A stretch of DNA of 64,000 nt from Sipunculus nudus. Lineage: Eukaryota > Annelida > Sipuncula > Golfingiida > Sipunculidae. Position 1 is the first letter of the stretch; each line of letters starts with the position of its first letter. Both the position numbers and the translations under genes were made by a program. The stretch spans positions 14,537,601 through 14,601,600 of the forward strand of contig CM049319.1 in NCBI GenBank assembly GCA_026874595.1, written 5' to 3'. This document shows, in pieces, positions 10,534-24,900 of this stretch. The notes under the pieces were generated by a model, which was given only the letters and a program-made list of their open reading frames with translations, was not told the origin of the DNA and did no database searches.

Positions 10534-13500
10534 CTAAGCAGAAAAAAAGCGATATATCAGTAAAAGCTCACAAATGAATTAGTTCAATGTATTCTCCCTA
10601 ATTGTTTTTTTAAACCATTGTTACATTATTTACAACACGTTAATATATTTTGTTTTACGTCAATTTTATACTTTTATATCATCTTATATCACTGTTTGTA
10701 TTCGTTTTTTGAACAAATGCATTAAGTTCGCCGAGAAAATTGAGATATCATCACATTTATAACTGTATAGATTAATTCATTATACATTATGAGTTCCACT
10801 CAAGACCACTTCTTATTGAGACCCAGAACTTCCTAATTTATATTTATTTTGTTATATATTATATATATTTGGAATAAGCTTTAAAATTTCCATTAAACTA
10901 AAGGAACACTTTCAGTAGTAATTGGTAAAAATTTAGCAATATAATGAAAATCAGTGACTTAATACCTGTTAATAATGTATAAATCAGGAATGTTAGAAAT
11001 TTATCTTACATATCAAAGGTGTTGAAGGGGCCCAATCACCAATCTAACCTTTATAAACTAAAGGTATTCCTTGGAGTTTTTATAAATACTGGCCAAAAAA
11101 CGTGGATAGCACCACACACAGGCTGCTTGATTTGTTTCTATCAACGTGTTTAAATATATGGGGGCCCGCAAAATTATCAAAACAAATTAAACAAGGTCAT
11201 CAGGCGACAAGTCAGATAAGCCAGAGCTTTGCAAATGGTGTTTTGAAACAAGTGACCTTTCTACCTCCGCATATATGTTTTTCCCGTTTGTCAACTTTGC
11301 TGTGTTTAAACATGTTGATAAACATGTTCACGCATCCTTCACGAAGGCCTTATAAGATCTTTTCACAACCAAAATTACCCTAGGATCATTTGTATATACA
11401 CACAGGAAGCCAGAAATCACTTAAATTCTTTTTCAAAAGGTAGGTGATTGACAATCTTTAACAAGGAAGGATTGTATAACATTATTATAAAATTATTCAT
11501 TTTTACATGGATTTTTATAAAAATTTATTAAAACTAATCTAGGCACTCTCCGTGGCTCAGTTGATGGCGTTCGGTAGTGTCCATGCAGAGGTGGGCCACT
11601 ATAACCCACTCTCATAGCCATGCCGGGGATCCAACCCGGGTCGCCAGCGGGGAGAGATGAGCGTTTTAGCCCTCATATAACATATAGATACGTTCAAACT
11701 CTTACCCGTATTTGAAGTAGACACACTGTACAACAGCAGCTACCACAGTAAGCACAGCCAAGATTACTGATACGTAAGTCGCAGGCTGGACCCATGTAGG
11801 CTCCGAGCACTCTGGGGTAGTCGTATGGTTGGTACCTTCGCCGCCTATTTGCCGGTCGAAACTGTTTGAGGAAGAACTACACAGACTTGTGCAGTCCAGG
11901 GTTACCTGACGTTCCGACATACCTGTAACAAAGATATCTTATATGCGCAGTTATTTTTAAATATTTCTACCTATTTGTACTTTTTTAGTTATATTTTATT
12001 TCACCTTTCGTGGACATAACTTTCGAAGTTATGTATTCTGCAGCATTTCTTTCTTTGGACTATTAATTTCATGGTTTTAGACACAACTCTCCTGGTTAAG
12101 GTTTGTGTGCCTCAAAATCTGCCACCCACAATGCACCGGGGCTTTGAATTATAACACCAGCGACGAAGGTATGAATGTAATGAAGAGGGTAATGTAGTCC
12201 TTAAAAATAAGTTGGACAAGATTTGTTTCAAAGCAAATTACATAAACATGGGTGTTGTGGTAAGGACTTCACGGTATCTAAGACTTGATTAAGTTTCGAA
12301 TTGCCCTTTCTCATTATGTGAAATGGTCCTTATACATGTTATGGAGATCCATATTAATAAAAAATATGCCTATAATAGATTATTCTTTTATAGTTACCCT
12401 ACTCAGACTTTGATAAAAACATTTGTAATATTTCGATAAATTTCTTGACAACTACAAGTGAAAGTGACGACCTAATAATGGCAATTAAGAATTCTACAAT
12501 AAATACCCAGTTTGTGTTTCACAACTTTTTATTCTCTTCACAATGATCTGGCAGATCTGATGTGTCCCTGCATGAGCAGCCATCTTTTTTTTAGCTGGTT
12601 ATAATTTAAGGGTGTTATGTGACATCATCCAATCAGCAGCTGTCAATTGAGGCTGTTTTTGCATGTGACCAATGACCTTGACTGCCATAAGTGGTCTGGT
12701 ATGTTGTAAAATGTAGACTGATTCCATATATTTTCAAATAATTCTGTTTCTTAAATAAAGGTGTAAGCTAGGAATTTATTTAAATTGTTGAAAATTAAGT
12801 CCTTTAATCCTCGACTCTAATTTATCCTCTAATAAAAACGTCATACAAAAAAAACAGGTGGACATGAGGGGATGAAACGGACTATAGTTGAGTGTTCATT
12901 TCGCGAAACTCTGCTGCTAAAGATTTTCATTAATATGCCACCTTTACAGATCATATTCTTGTATATATACATAAATCACTTCTGAAAAGCTTTATTTACA
13001 TGAAAAACAAGACAACGTTCGGACGTATTTAATGCATGTCTTTTTCATTGGAACTTAAATTTAAGTACACGGTAAAATGAATTTAACAGAAGAAATAACA
13101 TATGACAAAAAATAGTTACATGAAACTCCTTCGAAACCATCTTTACATTGGCCGTTTGGACAACTGCCGTCCACTTTATCACAAGGTCCATCTTGACATT
13201 GGCCACAGTCGTTTCCACAATCAGTGCCCCATTTACCATCAGGGCACGCTAAATAATAACAAATTAATGGATATAAAAACATAATTTCAACAAAAATAAT
13301 TGTTGTTTGAACGCAAAATACAACATAAGCATTTCTAAGCGTTGGTTACCATATAGTAAAATGAGAATGGTAGCTATCGTACCCTTGTCGCACTTGACTC
13401 CATAGAAACCCGCCTGACATGGCCCTGTAGGGCACACGCCGGTAGTGACGTCACACGGTCGATTATCATCGCACATTCCGCACGTCTCGTTACAATCTTT

Positions 13501-15121
13501 GCCCCACATTCCACCTTGGCACGCTTTTATAAAATAGTATATTAGCCAACCTTTAAATACTGTCAGATTCCACGTTTGGTATATACATGTATATATGTTA
13601 GGCCAGCAGTCAATATGTAAAATCAGTCTATTTGTAAAATGCCTGAAATTTTCAGTCAATTTACAAAGTGCCTGATTCACTCAAGCAATTTATAAAATGA
13701 CTGAAATTTCAGGCATTTTACAAATTGACTTGAATATCAGTCAGTTTATCTGACACATTGACTGAAATGTAAAAAGAAAGAAATACTATTGGCACGGGTG
13801 TAATTTCTTTTTGCATTTTTGGAATGGATGTGGGAGGGGGAATATTGTTTCAATTTCCTTTCAGAATTTCAGAAATTTTTAAGCAATTTCGGTATAAAAT
13901 AACAGGGAATATTCTAACTTCGGAAGAAAAAACAACATATAAAAGTGTTGGACCTAATAATACGTCTCCTAAGAACACCCCTCCCCCTCTAAACCAGATT
14001 CGCCGTTCGTTATTTCACTATTAAATCTGCATGAATTATTTAATTTGTGCTTTTATTCTTAGGTTTCACAATGTCATGTAACGAGTGAATCATGCCATTT
14101 TATAAATTAATCTAAAAATGACATTCTTTATATGACAATATCGGGGGGGGGATTTGAGATAAGATTGAATGTCCACTTTTGTCATCATAGTTTACTGCTC
14201 AACATTTCAAGGTATCAGGGATTTGCTCAACTCAAAGAACGTAGATGGACAACTCAGTAAAAGTTAACAAGGCCGGTAATTGTAACCTTAAATTTTGTAA
14301 CTCGCATAAGCATATATCTAACTCATGTATTTGATATTATCAACTATGTAACTGCGGTTATCCTTTACCGTTCGTCATCATAAATTTCTCAAATTACCGC
14401 ACATTTTAATATTTTGTTCAATCAAAAGTTTCCATATGACTTGATTCTGGTTCTTACGTAAGCAAAAATGTTGTATGAGTTGGAAAAGTATTAAGCATGT
14501 TTCATTTTGTTAAAACAGTGTGCATATTTCAACTATATGATTTTGGTCGCCCCTCACGAGTCTGTGTGTTTTAATACTAGATCAATATTTTTCATAAAAA
14601 GCCTAATAAGAAAAAAAAGATATAAATTTTACTCAAAGTAGCTGTTTTTACTTTTTGGCAATGTTTGTTGACAATAATGAGATAGATTCAGGCATACTGT
14701 CAAATAAACTGACTGATTTTTCAGTCAATATGTTATATGAAAAAGAAATCAGTCTTTCTTTAAACTGCATAATTGAATCAGTCACTTTGTAAATTGACAC
14801 AAGTTTACACATTAAATTTTACATGTATATGCAAAAACATGAATAACTGTCGAACAGCCTGATCACTGATAAACAAAATACTGAACTATTTATCTTTTTT
14901 TTTAGATTTCCTGCGATCGGGAAGATGAATTTTGAGAAAAATGCACAAAAAAATAAGAGTAGATTTATACAACAGGAACCTATAACTGATTATTATAACT
15001 TTTCTCTTGAATTATATGTATTAATACTCCTTCATTTATTCATTTAATTTCATTCATTTTATCCAAAGTTCTCAATGTTTACGAAGTTTAGCGTTTCTGT
15101 TTGATCAAAAATAAATATTTT

Positions 15122-15159
<38 letters not shown>

Positions 15160-15938
15160 TAAAATAATTATAATAACCTACGTTCGTCACATTTAACACC
15201 GAGGTATCCATCTTCACACGTTCCAGATGGACAGGTTCCGTTAACATTATTACACGTCCCTGACATACAGCGTCCACAGTCCTGCTGGCAGTCTTGACCC
15301 CACTTACTTTCAGGACAAGCTGTAAGAATAATACAGTGTATACTGTAATAATTCGGAAGTTTTTTTTTTTAATATAAAAAATGAAGCAGGTCCATGGCGC
15401 CTAAGGAAAGAGATATCAACAGAAAGAAAATCAAAGAATTAGGTCCAGTCTTTCAACTCTATTATTGAATTTTAAATTATGAAATATAAGTAAGCCATTA
15501 AAAAATAAAATGAAATTCTATCTTTATAATGTGATGTTCTCAAAGATAACAACTTTACAATAGGCTACCATTAACAAGTAATAATTACATTTGGACAAAT
15601 AAAAATTTAAACCTGAGGTAATATGGCCTTATACATGGAATAAAATGTTTCGAGTATATCATTTTATATGGAACTTAAAAGAGAAAGAGACAGATAGAGA
15701 CAGAGAAATACCTTCGTTGCAGAGGTAACCTATATAGCCATCCTCGCATCCGTATCCTTGACATCTACCATTAATGTGATCACAGGTGGACACGTTTTCT
15801 CGACCCGGTGCACTGTACAGACAGTGTCCACATACAGAGGAACAGTTCATACCCCAGAAACCTTCATCGCAAGCTGAATGATTATGTTACAGAATCATTA
15901 AAAACATCATACGGAAGAGGTGCAAAATATTATTATTA

Positions 15939-15973
<35 letters not shown>

Positions 15974-18900
15974 TAGCATTATTTCATTCAAAGGGTTTTC
16001 ATTTTCTTATTCAATAATAAAATAGTATAAACTTATTAAACATAAAAAAAATACCAGGAGATTTAACAATTTTAGACAAGACAAGAGAGAATAATAAAAT
16101 GAAAAGATTAAAAAGAATGAGACTGAGGTAAAAGGTTAAAAAATTAATAACAAGAAACTAATCAATGTACTTTAATGCAAAGTAAATGCAGCTGAAACAT
16201 CTGGCCTTATTGTTCCTTCTTAAAGAAAATGGGAATATTTCCTTGTTATCGTTCAGTCACATCTACTTTCTGTGAGATGCGTGTAAATGTATAAATTTGG
16301 CAGCTGAAAGATCATAAGAACGCAAATTTTTTTCATAATTAAGCGTGTATTTTTCTATTTCCCTGATAGGCAGGTCGAAAAGGGTCCCCGTGCCCCCTAA
16401 ATCCATCCCGGATATGCGTTCAATTTCATATCTGAAAAGGCCCGAGATTATGGTGATGTATGATCATTTAAATGGAGACATTCTCAGATTGAGATGATAA
16501 AATCTAAGTTACTTTTAAAGAAAAGATAATGTCCTCTCACGATTGTTACAGTATTCTCCCTGGTAGCCTTCTGCGCATGCGCCTGAAATACAGATCCCAC
16601 TACTTCCGTCACAGAGACCACCCTTGCAGTGTCCACAGTCATTTTTGCAGGCAGGACCCCATTTGTACAATGGACAATCTACAGTTTAAAAAAACATAGA
16701 GCTACAGTGCAAAAACACTATAGAAGAGGGAGAAAGAAATTTTATATTAAATAAAAGAGAATATAATTACACACATGAATACAAAATTTCAACAGCTTTT
16801 GCATTGATTTGTTTCCAAATTATAATTTCCATTTTAGAAAGTTGCCGTTGAGGCAATTGTCCTTTAAATCGTATACACAAGCACAATATAACTGTAGCAT
16901 TGAAGAATACTTTGTTGGCGTATATAAAATAGCTATCTAGCGTTTCTTTCGTATAAAAGTAGTCCATCATTAAGAGAAAACAAACATCTTATGCTACATG
17001 GGTTTTCTGTTTGTAAGCATTGACGCATGTAGCGTGAAAAATAACAGCTTTTAGATATACACTCTCATACAGCGTTTTTATAATAACTTTTCTTGATAAG
17101 AATTACCTACAGTTCATTAATATGTACCCAGAGAAAGTCAGAAATCACAAAAATTCTACAGAAAAGGTATGTGAATAGTAGGCATTAATCAAGATGTATT
17201 TAATTAATTAATGTAACAGGAAATCAACTAAATAATAGCAAGTATACATACCTTCGTCACAGCGGTAGCCGAGATACCCGTCCTTGCATACGTTTCCGTT
17301 TCCGGCGCATGCGCCATCAACATTGTTACAGGTACTGATGTTACCCTGGGATGACGTCATGTTTGACGTCATCAGGCAGTGCCCACAAGGAGCGGAACAG
17401 TTCTTACCCCAGTAACCGGGTGGACAAGCTGTGAAATATGAAAAAGCGTGAAGGAATATTAAACATGATATATATACATTGTACAATTTAAGACCGATGA
17501 GGATTTCGCATGAGGCACTATGATGATTCAACTGGTGTCAATGTATGCATAACACCTATATAGAATTACTCATTTTTTGTACACTGCAGTCGTTCTGCTT
17601 TTGCTTTACCGCTGCTTTTAAAAAGCAGATTTTTCGGGATTTCACCACCAGGGCTGACACAGGGCCAAGAACTGTAAGGAGACCAATTTTGTTATGCGGG
17701 TAATCGCATTGGTCTGATGACAAATCTTTATCAAACTTTAAACCACATTTCCATATTATACGCTCTACCAATCTTCAATGTAATATTTCTGCGCTATGAA
17801 ATTTGAGAATAACCCGATACAGGTAAAATTGCGTCATTACATGCAATACCTCTACAGAGAAGAGACCGTCATTTGTATTTACCACTTTCATGTCATTCCA
17901 TGTAAAGGAATGAAATAAGTGATATGTATTTCCATCAGTACTAACGAATTTTCGGTATATAATTATTCATTCAAATGACTACATGCACACGTAAAATATG
18001 CACCGGACAATATGTATTTAAATTATTTACTTTATAATTATATTTCTGTTCTGGTAATTTATTTATGTATGGTGTCAATAATGATAAGTTGAGAAATAAA
18101 ATATACAATTTCATTTAAGAAGGAGATACTACAATGACAAAAAAATGAAGAAAAGAGAAAAAAGTTTTTGCCATGGGTGAAACAAATTTTTTTTAAAAGT
18201 TGTACCTTGGTAACATCTAAGTCCCGTGTATCCAGATTCACAAGATCCCTGTAAACAAGCACCGTCACTTGTTGAACATCTCCCCCCTGCGCAATGACCA
18301 CACACACCCGCGCAATCGTGACCGTATCGTCCCACACCGCATTGTGTTTTCTAAAATATTAATTTCGTTGATTTTGCTGTAGTATAAAGAAATGCGAACA
18401 AATGTGAACGCTAATATAAATACTTTTTTTATTTAATTAACCATTAATTCTTGTGATTGAAAATATGATAATTCTGCTAAACCGTTAAATAGCAATACAT
18501 CCGGGACATAATTTATGATAAGCAGGGGGTCAATACAGGAGGCATGGGGGTATATAACCCCCCCCCCCCTCCCAACACTTTTTAGGGGGATGGTCATTAT
18601 CATCCCCACTTATTGCCTGAACACACCTGAAAACACCGAACTCTGCCGATAGGATCACCACACCCATGAGACCCGTCAGACCGTGGCGAACAGGAGAGTC
18701 GATTCACAAACTGTCCAGCGCAATCAATGACGTAACGAGCAACACGCTGCATGCCTGTTTGGAAATCAGATATGAAACGATTGAATGTATATACACACCA
18801 TTTATAGTTAAATTTACAAATTTGAACCCTACCATGAAACTGACTATTGTACTTCTTGTAACCTTTTTTTTATTCGTGATGTTACTTATAATGTTTATCG

Positions 18901-21900
18901 AAATCCCCCTTTTGTCACTAAAAATAGATCCGAACGTTTTGGACAAACAATTAAAAGACGTGTCTGTTCTCAACAATGTACACAGACGGTGCCATTTTAA
19001 TTTTATATACATTTTTGTAGACCCCTGAACCTTGAATAAGGGTCATCACTTCGGCTGAATCGGTTCTAAGATTGTTTGTCCCAACACCAGCATCTGGACA
19101 TTTGCATTAAACGTATTTTACTGGATAACAGAATAATTGATATGGCCTACCATTTTCTTGCTCGTACCGAAAGGCGAAGCGGGGCAGGTTTTTGAGCTGC
19201 TTACATACGACGTCACTGTTTTGTTTAGTAAAACCAGGGCCACACACGTACAGCCACCTGTCTACATGCCAGATCTGGAGGAATCCACTGGTGATTGACA
19301 AGGACTCCTCTGTTTCGTCTCCTGTCTACAATCACAGATACAGTGAAAGTTGTCTGTAAGACCATCTGTCTATTTAGACCACATTGTCACAGTTTAAACC
19401 AAATGTCCCCAGGTTTGTTGAGGTCATATATTTTGAATGTTTCTTTTGGCATATATTTTCATCATACGAAAAGATGAATTTTTGCTCAGTTTACAGCACT
19501 TTTTTATTCACAATTTACTTTAAACTTTCATCTGTAAAATCCCAATTAACTGCAGAGGCCATCTATGGAATGAGCCAGTCACTTAAAAGGGAACTGAGGA
19601 GTCCCTTCTAATGGGTTATCCTGCGGCATCCCCTATCTACGCCCCTGGTCTTACCTTTCTGTGGGAATAGGCGCATGACACCTTGACGATCTCCGAGGGT
19701 CCACAACTCGTAAATACCCAATCACTGTGAGGGCAGTCTTCCAGGTTGGTCTCATTGCCGTAGCAAGTTATGTTGGCTGTTAAATGTATACATGTATGAG
19801 TCAGAGAGCATAGAACCACATAAGCATGACCAGACATATCAGCTTTACGAACAAATGCCTATGACATAAAGGAAATGGAATTCCTGTTTATTTAAACCAG
19901 TCTGGACACTTTCCGAACCAGTCTGAACACTTTCCTAACCAGTGTGAACAATTGAGACTGCTAACCCCCCCCCCCCCCCCCCCCCTCGCTGAACTGCTAT
20001 CTTGGGAATGGAAAGATAAATATTTGCCCCTACCGCGCCCTCATTGAACCCATTTCTCTGGCCGTAGTACTGAAGAAAACACTGGCAGAAAAAAAGGGGG
20101 CGGTGGATTAACATTCCTGAAAAAGCCCCCCCCCCCCCCCTCCAAATATGAGCGCAAATACCACATTAGTTTGATAACTAGATTAGTTCGAAGGCTCACC
20201 TCGTATGGTATCTCTTGAGCAAACGAAGGTAAGCATGGCGTACCAAGAAGCGTCATGCCAGTAACCATTATTGTCGATCACTCCAACGTTCTGTTTGTTA
20301 AAATTGTCAGGTTGACCTGGATACCAGTTACTATACACTACCTGCGTTATAATGACAATAATTATATACAATTATCATAATTTTACAGCCTGATAATAAT
20401 AACGATATAATGTTATACCGCTTTAATTCAATATAAGACATTACAATTATTATACATTATCATAATAATTATTGTATTTATAATAATCATATGAGAGATT
20501 ATTCTTATAAGATAGTAATAAGATAATAATTATATGAAATTAAAATAATTTTATAAAATTTGAAAATAAATGGCATAAATTCTTTCGTAGTATATCCTTA
20601 ATGTCTCCAATATTAAGTGGTGGCATAGGTGAAAATTATGATATTCATTGATTGGGGCTTTTGTCCTTTTTGTAATTTCTTTGTAGAAGAATTGAGGGGG
20701 GGGGGGGTCGTCATTTCGAGGACGGGGAGGTGTTACGGAACCTAATATAAACAGATCACGTATGCGTGATGAACACAAATTCTGTAACGGAGATAAAAAA
20801 ATCAAATTCTGTAACACTAGGCAACGTAAAAATGTCTAGGGGAATGAATAAAGAAGTCAGTGGTTTTTTGTTGACAGATAACTATAATTTATTCTTAAAA
20901 CAACCCTAACATTACAATACACTAAATCAACACAATTATACAGTAAAACAGCGGTACAGCAACAAGTCAATACAATCACAGAGAAAATAATGTATGTGCA
21001 CAGTACCTGGTTACCAACACCATCACAACGATAAGTCCTTTAAATGTAAACTCTCGGAGAATGACAGTCCAGTGGAAAGTTCTTGCAACAACCCAGAAAG
21101 TAAACTGAAGTCCAAATGCATAAAATCCAGGAGAAAGTCTTTGAAAATCTATAATACCCGCATTCGTCAGATAAGGTCCTGACACACGCTTCTGCGTCCG
21201 CTGAAATCTGCTCTCTGCTCTTTGCTTAAACACAGCCCCTTGTATACCTTCACACCTCAAGCCGAGCATTTTCCACTTCTCGAACAGTCTATAAGATCTT
21301 GCAAAACACGCGTTTCAGGAATTCTCTAGAAAAACAGCGCTATGCATCTCCACACACCAGGCTCATCACGTGACCCCGGCCAGGCGTGAAAACCCAAGGC
21401 TCACATGACAACGAGAGTTCAACCAGTACGGATTAAACGTAGAATGTAACACGCGGCCAGACACGAGCGCCACAACAGGAGCTACGCTCGTGTCACATAA
21501 TAAAAAGAGAACCCGTAACACTCCCCCTCCTGTAAGAAAAAAGAAAGTTTTCACGAAAAAAAAACTTTCTTTTTGCGATCACAATTACTAAATTTTTACA
21601 ACATCTCAAAAATCAACTTATATACAACATCACATAAACATCCTGTTTGCAACATTTCATAAACATCTCGATAAGCAATCAGCAAGTACATTTCTTTCCC
21701 TTTAATGTGTATGATATCAAGATTATCATCCTGTAAGAACAAACTCCATTACAACAATTTTGATTTTCACACTTAACTTGTTCATGAACGTGTGGGGATA
21801 GTGATCACTGAAGACAATGATAGGCTTGGCTGATGAAGTAACATAAACTTAAAATGTTGCAACGCCAAAATCAAAGCCAAACATTCTTTTTCAATAGTGG

Positions 21901-24900
21901 AGCTCACATGACAACGAGAGTTCAACCAGTACGGATTAAACGTAGAATGTAACACGCGGCCAGACATGAGCGCCACAACAGGAGCTACGCCAGTGTCACA
22001 TAATAAAAAGAGCACCTGTAACCCAGGAGTTCCGTCAATACTCCCTGAATTTTTCACTTAACGTTGCATTATTTATAAAAGGGTCCCAATCACCTATCTG
22101 ACCTTTATAAACTAAAGGTTATCCCTTGGGTTTTTTTTTTAAATAGGCCAGAAAATAAGGGTATCACCACACACAGGCTGCTTGTTTTGCCTATATCAAC
22201 CAGTCTATAATATGTGGGGCAAAAAATTAAAACCACAAGGGAATTTGACAGCAAGTCAGATAAGATAGAGCTTTCAAATGCTTTTGATGAACAAGTTCAT
22301 ACATCCTTCGCGAAGACGTTAAAGGATTTTTCACAGCCAAATTTACCCCTAGACCATCAATATATACACAGATGAAGCCAGAAATCACATAAATTCTTTT
22401 CAAAAGGTAGGTGAATGGCCATGGTTCTTGCAAAAAACTGACCGGTTCGTTTGGGGAGAACTCCCATGATCCTTCTTGTCTTCTGTCGGTGGCCAAGATC
22501 CAGATCCTTTTTGACGTGACCGTCGTTAAAAACGTCCCCGTTTCCTGGTTTTTTATTCTGGGCAGATCCCCCCATAACGCTCGGCAGTCTCTCCTGGAAT
22601 CTAATATAAATATTTGTCTTATTTTGTTTAATCATTTAATGATATAGGTATAATAGGTTATACCCGTGTTTATATAATCCAGATATCCAGTGATCTTTTA
22701 ATTAAAAATTTAAAATGCAGACGGCTTAAACTAAAATAAAAATATGTTTCCTTTCATCATCAGCAAAAAACTAATTAATTAATAAAATACTGTATAAGTA
22801 AATTAGTAGAATAAATAATATACGTCAATAAAGTCACTTCAGCAAAGTAAAGTTCACTTACTTCCCCATATCTTATTCTTGTCGATGGAAATGAAACATA
22901 AATTACCAAACTGCTTCCACGGGTTGCTGCAGTCTGTAAGATAATATATGCACATAAGTTACACAGTAATATGCACATATGTCCTAATGATGGTAATTTG
23001 CCATTTCTACAGACATAAAAGAAGTTCAAAATAAACAATATGGAACTTGGCATGTTCTTCTGCAGCCAAAATAATCATGATAACGATGAGTTAATGCATT
23101 CATAACTTAACAGCTTGGGGGAAAATAGAACAGTATGTAACCAGAGGAGAATTTATGTCATCATTCAAGAATGCAATGGACCTGTCTACACATTAGCGAC
23201 ACCTGTCGGTAAAGAATGACACTGAATGTTTTGGTCATTAAAAAATCATCGTCATCGTCGAGGTGATTTTCCTGCCGGCAGTTTCTGGGTAATAATTCCT
23301 CCTTCGTAGGACGGGATGCTCATAAGAATAATGAGTTTATTTTTCTATATCCATATCTGGATTAAAGCTTTTGTCAGTGGACTTAACTGCCCCCACTCCC
23401 CAGTCCCAAACGTATTTTCCCATTTTTTCCAATATAGCTGACTTTCAAAAGCTGAAATTTAGCACAATATAAGTCCTGTTCAAAGATTTGCCCCTGGTAT
23501 TATTTTTTTACATTGGCCTGTTTCCCAAGGTCGTACACTCCATAGCCGATTCTGCATTATCGCTCACATGGGATTGGGAAGGATTCCAGTAATCGCTTGG
23601 CAATTACGTACATCTGGTTTGTATTTGATTTCAATGGAGAAAACTAAGATGCTGGCTCTTTAGACCCGAACACAGTAGAAGAATATTTGTGCGCATGCGC
23701 GCGAAAAAAGTGTGATTTAATGGCAAATTGTATAAAAATATAAGATTTAAACGGGCAATTCTTATATCTAACGTTTACTTAATGAAGGTATTCCCTTGAA
23801 CCTTTTATAAGCCCAAAAACGCCTATCCCACGATATACAGTCTGGCCGTTTTGTTTTTATCCACGTTTTTATAACCAGTGGGTGGCCCGCAGAATTAGCG
23901 GCCGGTCGTAGTCCAAACACATCTAACAAGGACATCTGGCGGCGAATCGGACGAACCAGAGTTTGTCAAATGTCAAAAAATGGCGGTGCATCATATGCTC
24001 TCATTACAACAACTAGTGACCTTTCACCTTCCTCAAATGTGCAGTCAGCCACCTTCGATTAGCTATTTTTCTGTTTATGAACATGTGCACATGTGCTATA
24101 TCTACTAACGCTTGCAGATAAAAAAGCTTATACATCCATGCTAGGTAGTGCGGCAGATAACCTAATCAATTGTGTATTTTGAGATAAAAACATGACATTT
24201 AAAGAGATGTAACCGTTATTTTTAGACCGGGAGGCAACTCAAAACTGACCTTGAATGACTTGAAACATCATTGGGTATACACAGTGACACATTTTATATA
24301 CTGTATTTTTAAAATCAGCTTTAAAAAATATGTTTTATCAAAATGACAAGAAGAAAACAGGGCATTTGACCTCATTACTGGGGCCTTAACAGCTATACAT
24401 TTTGCGATAAAAGCATCACACCTGCTTTTAAACATTTACGTCTATCGTCACGAAGCGTTCCCAGTTACCAATAGGAGTGGAATCCACTATCATTATTTTT
24501 GTAAGTCATCTTTTTTTCTATTATATCAATGCGCATGCCTGATGAACTTTTAAGTTCATTCAAGGTCATTCCAGAGATCATAAAATTGACTCTAACGTTA
24601 TAACCTCTTATTTATTAAATTTTCCTGCATTATTCATCAAAGGCATACTTTTTTATAAATATCTTTACTAAAGGGTACTAAAAGAAACATTTTTAGCAGG
24701 AACCATCAACAGTTCGACAATATTTGTACGCAAGGTAACGAAAAATAACTTCTACGAGTAAGTTCTACAAGTGAGGCAGGAAAATAGCTGGCTTTAAATA
24801 AAACATTAATTTATTTTTACCTGAAAATCCTTGGTTCTTATAGAAGGTACTAGCGAGAGCGAACCGTTCACTGCTGTTCGAGTTGCTACATGAATAAGGA

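Noticed and set aside
18666-19028. 120-codon plus-strand open frame
   Set aside because: It is the antisense shadow of SRCR exon 8 of the receptor and of AT-rich intron sequence.
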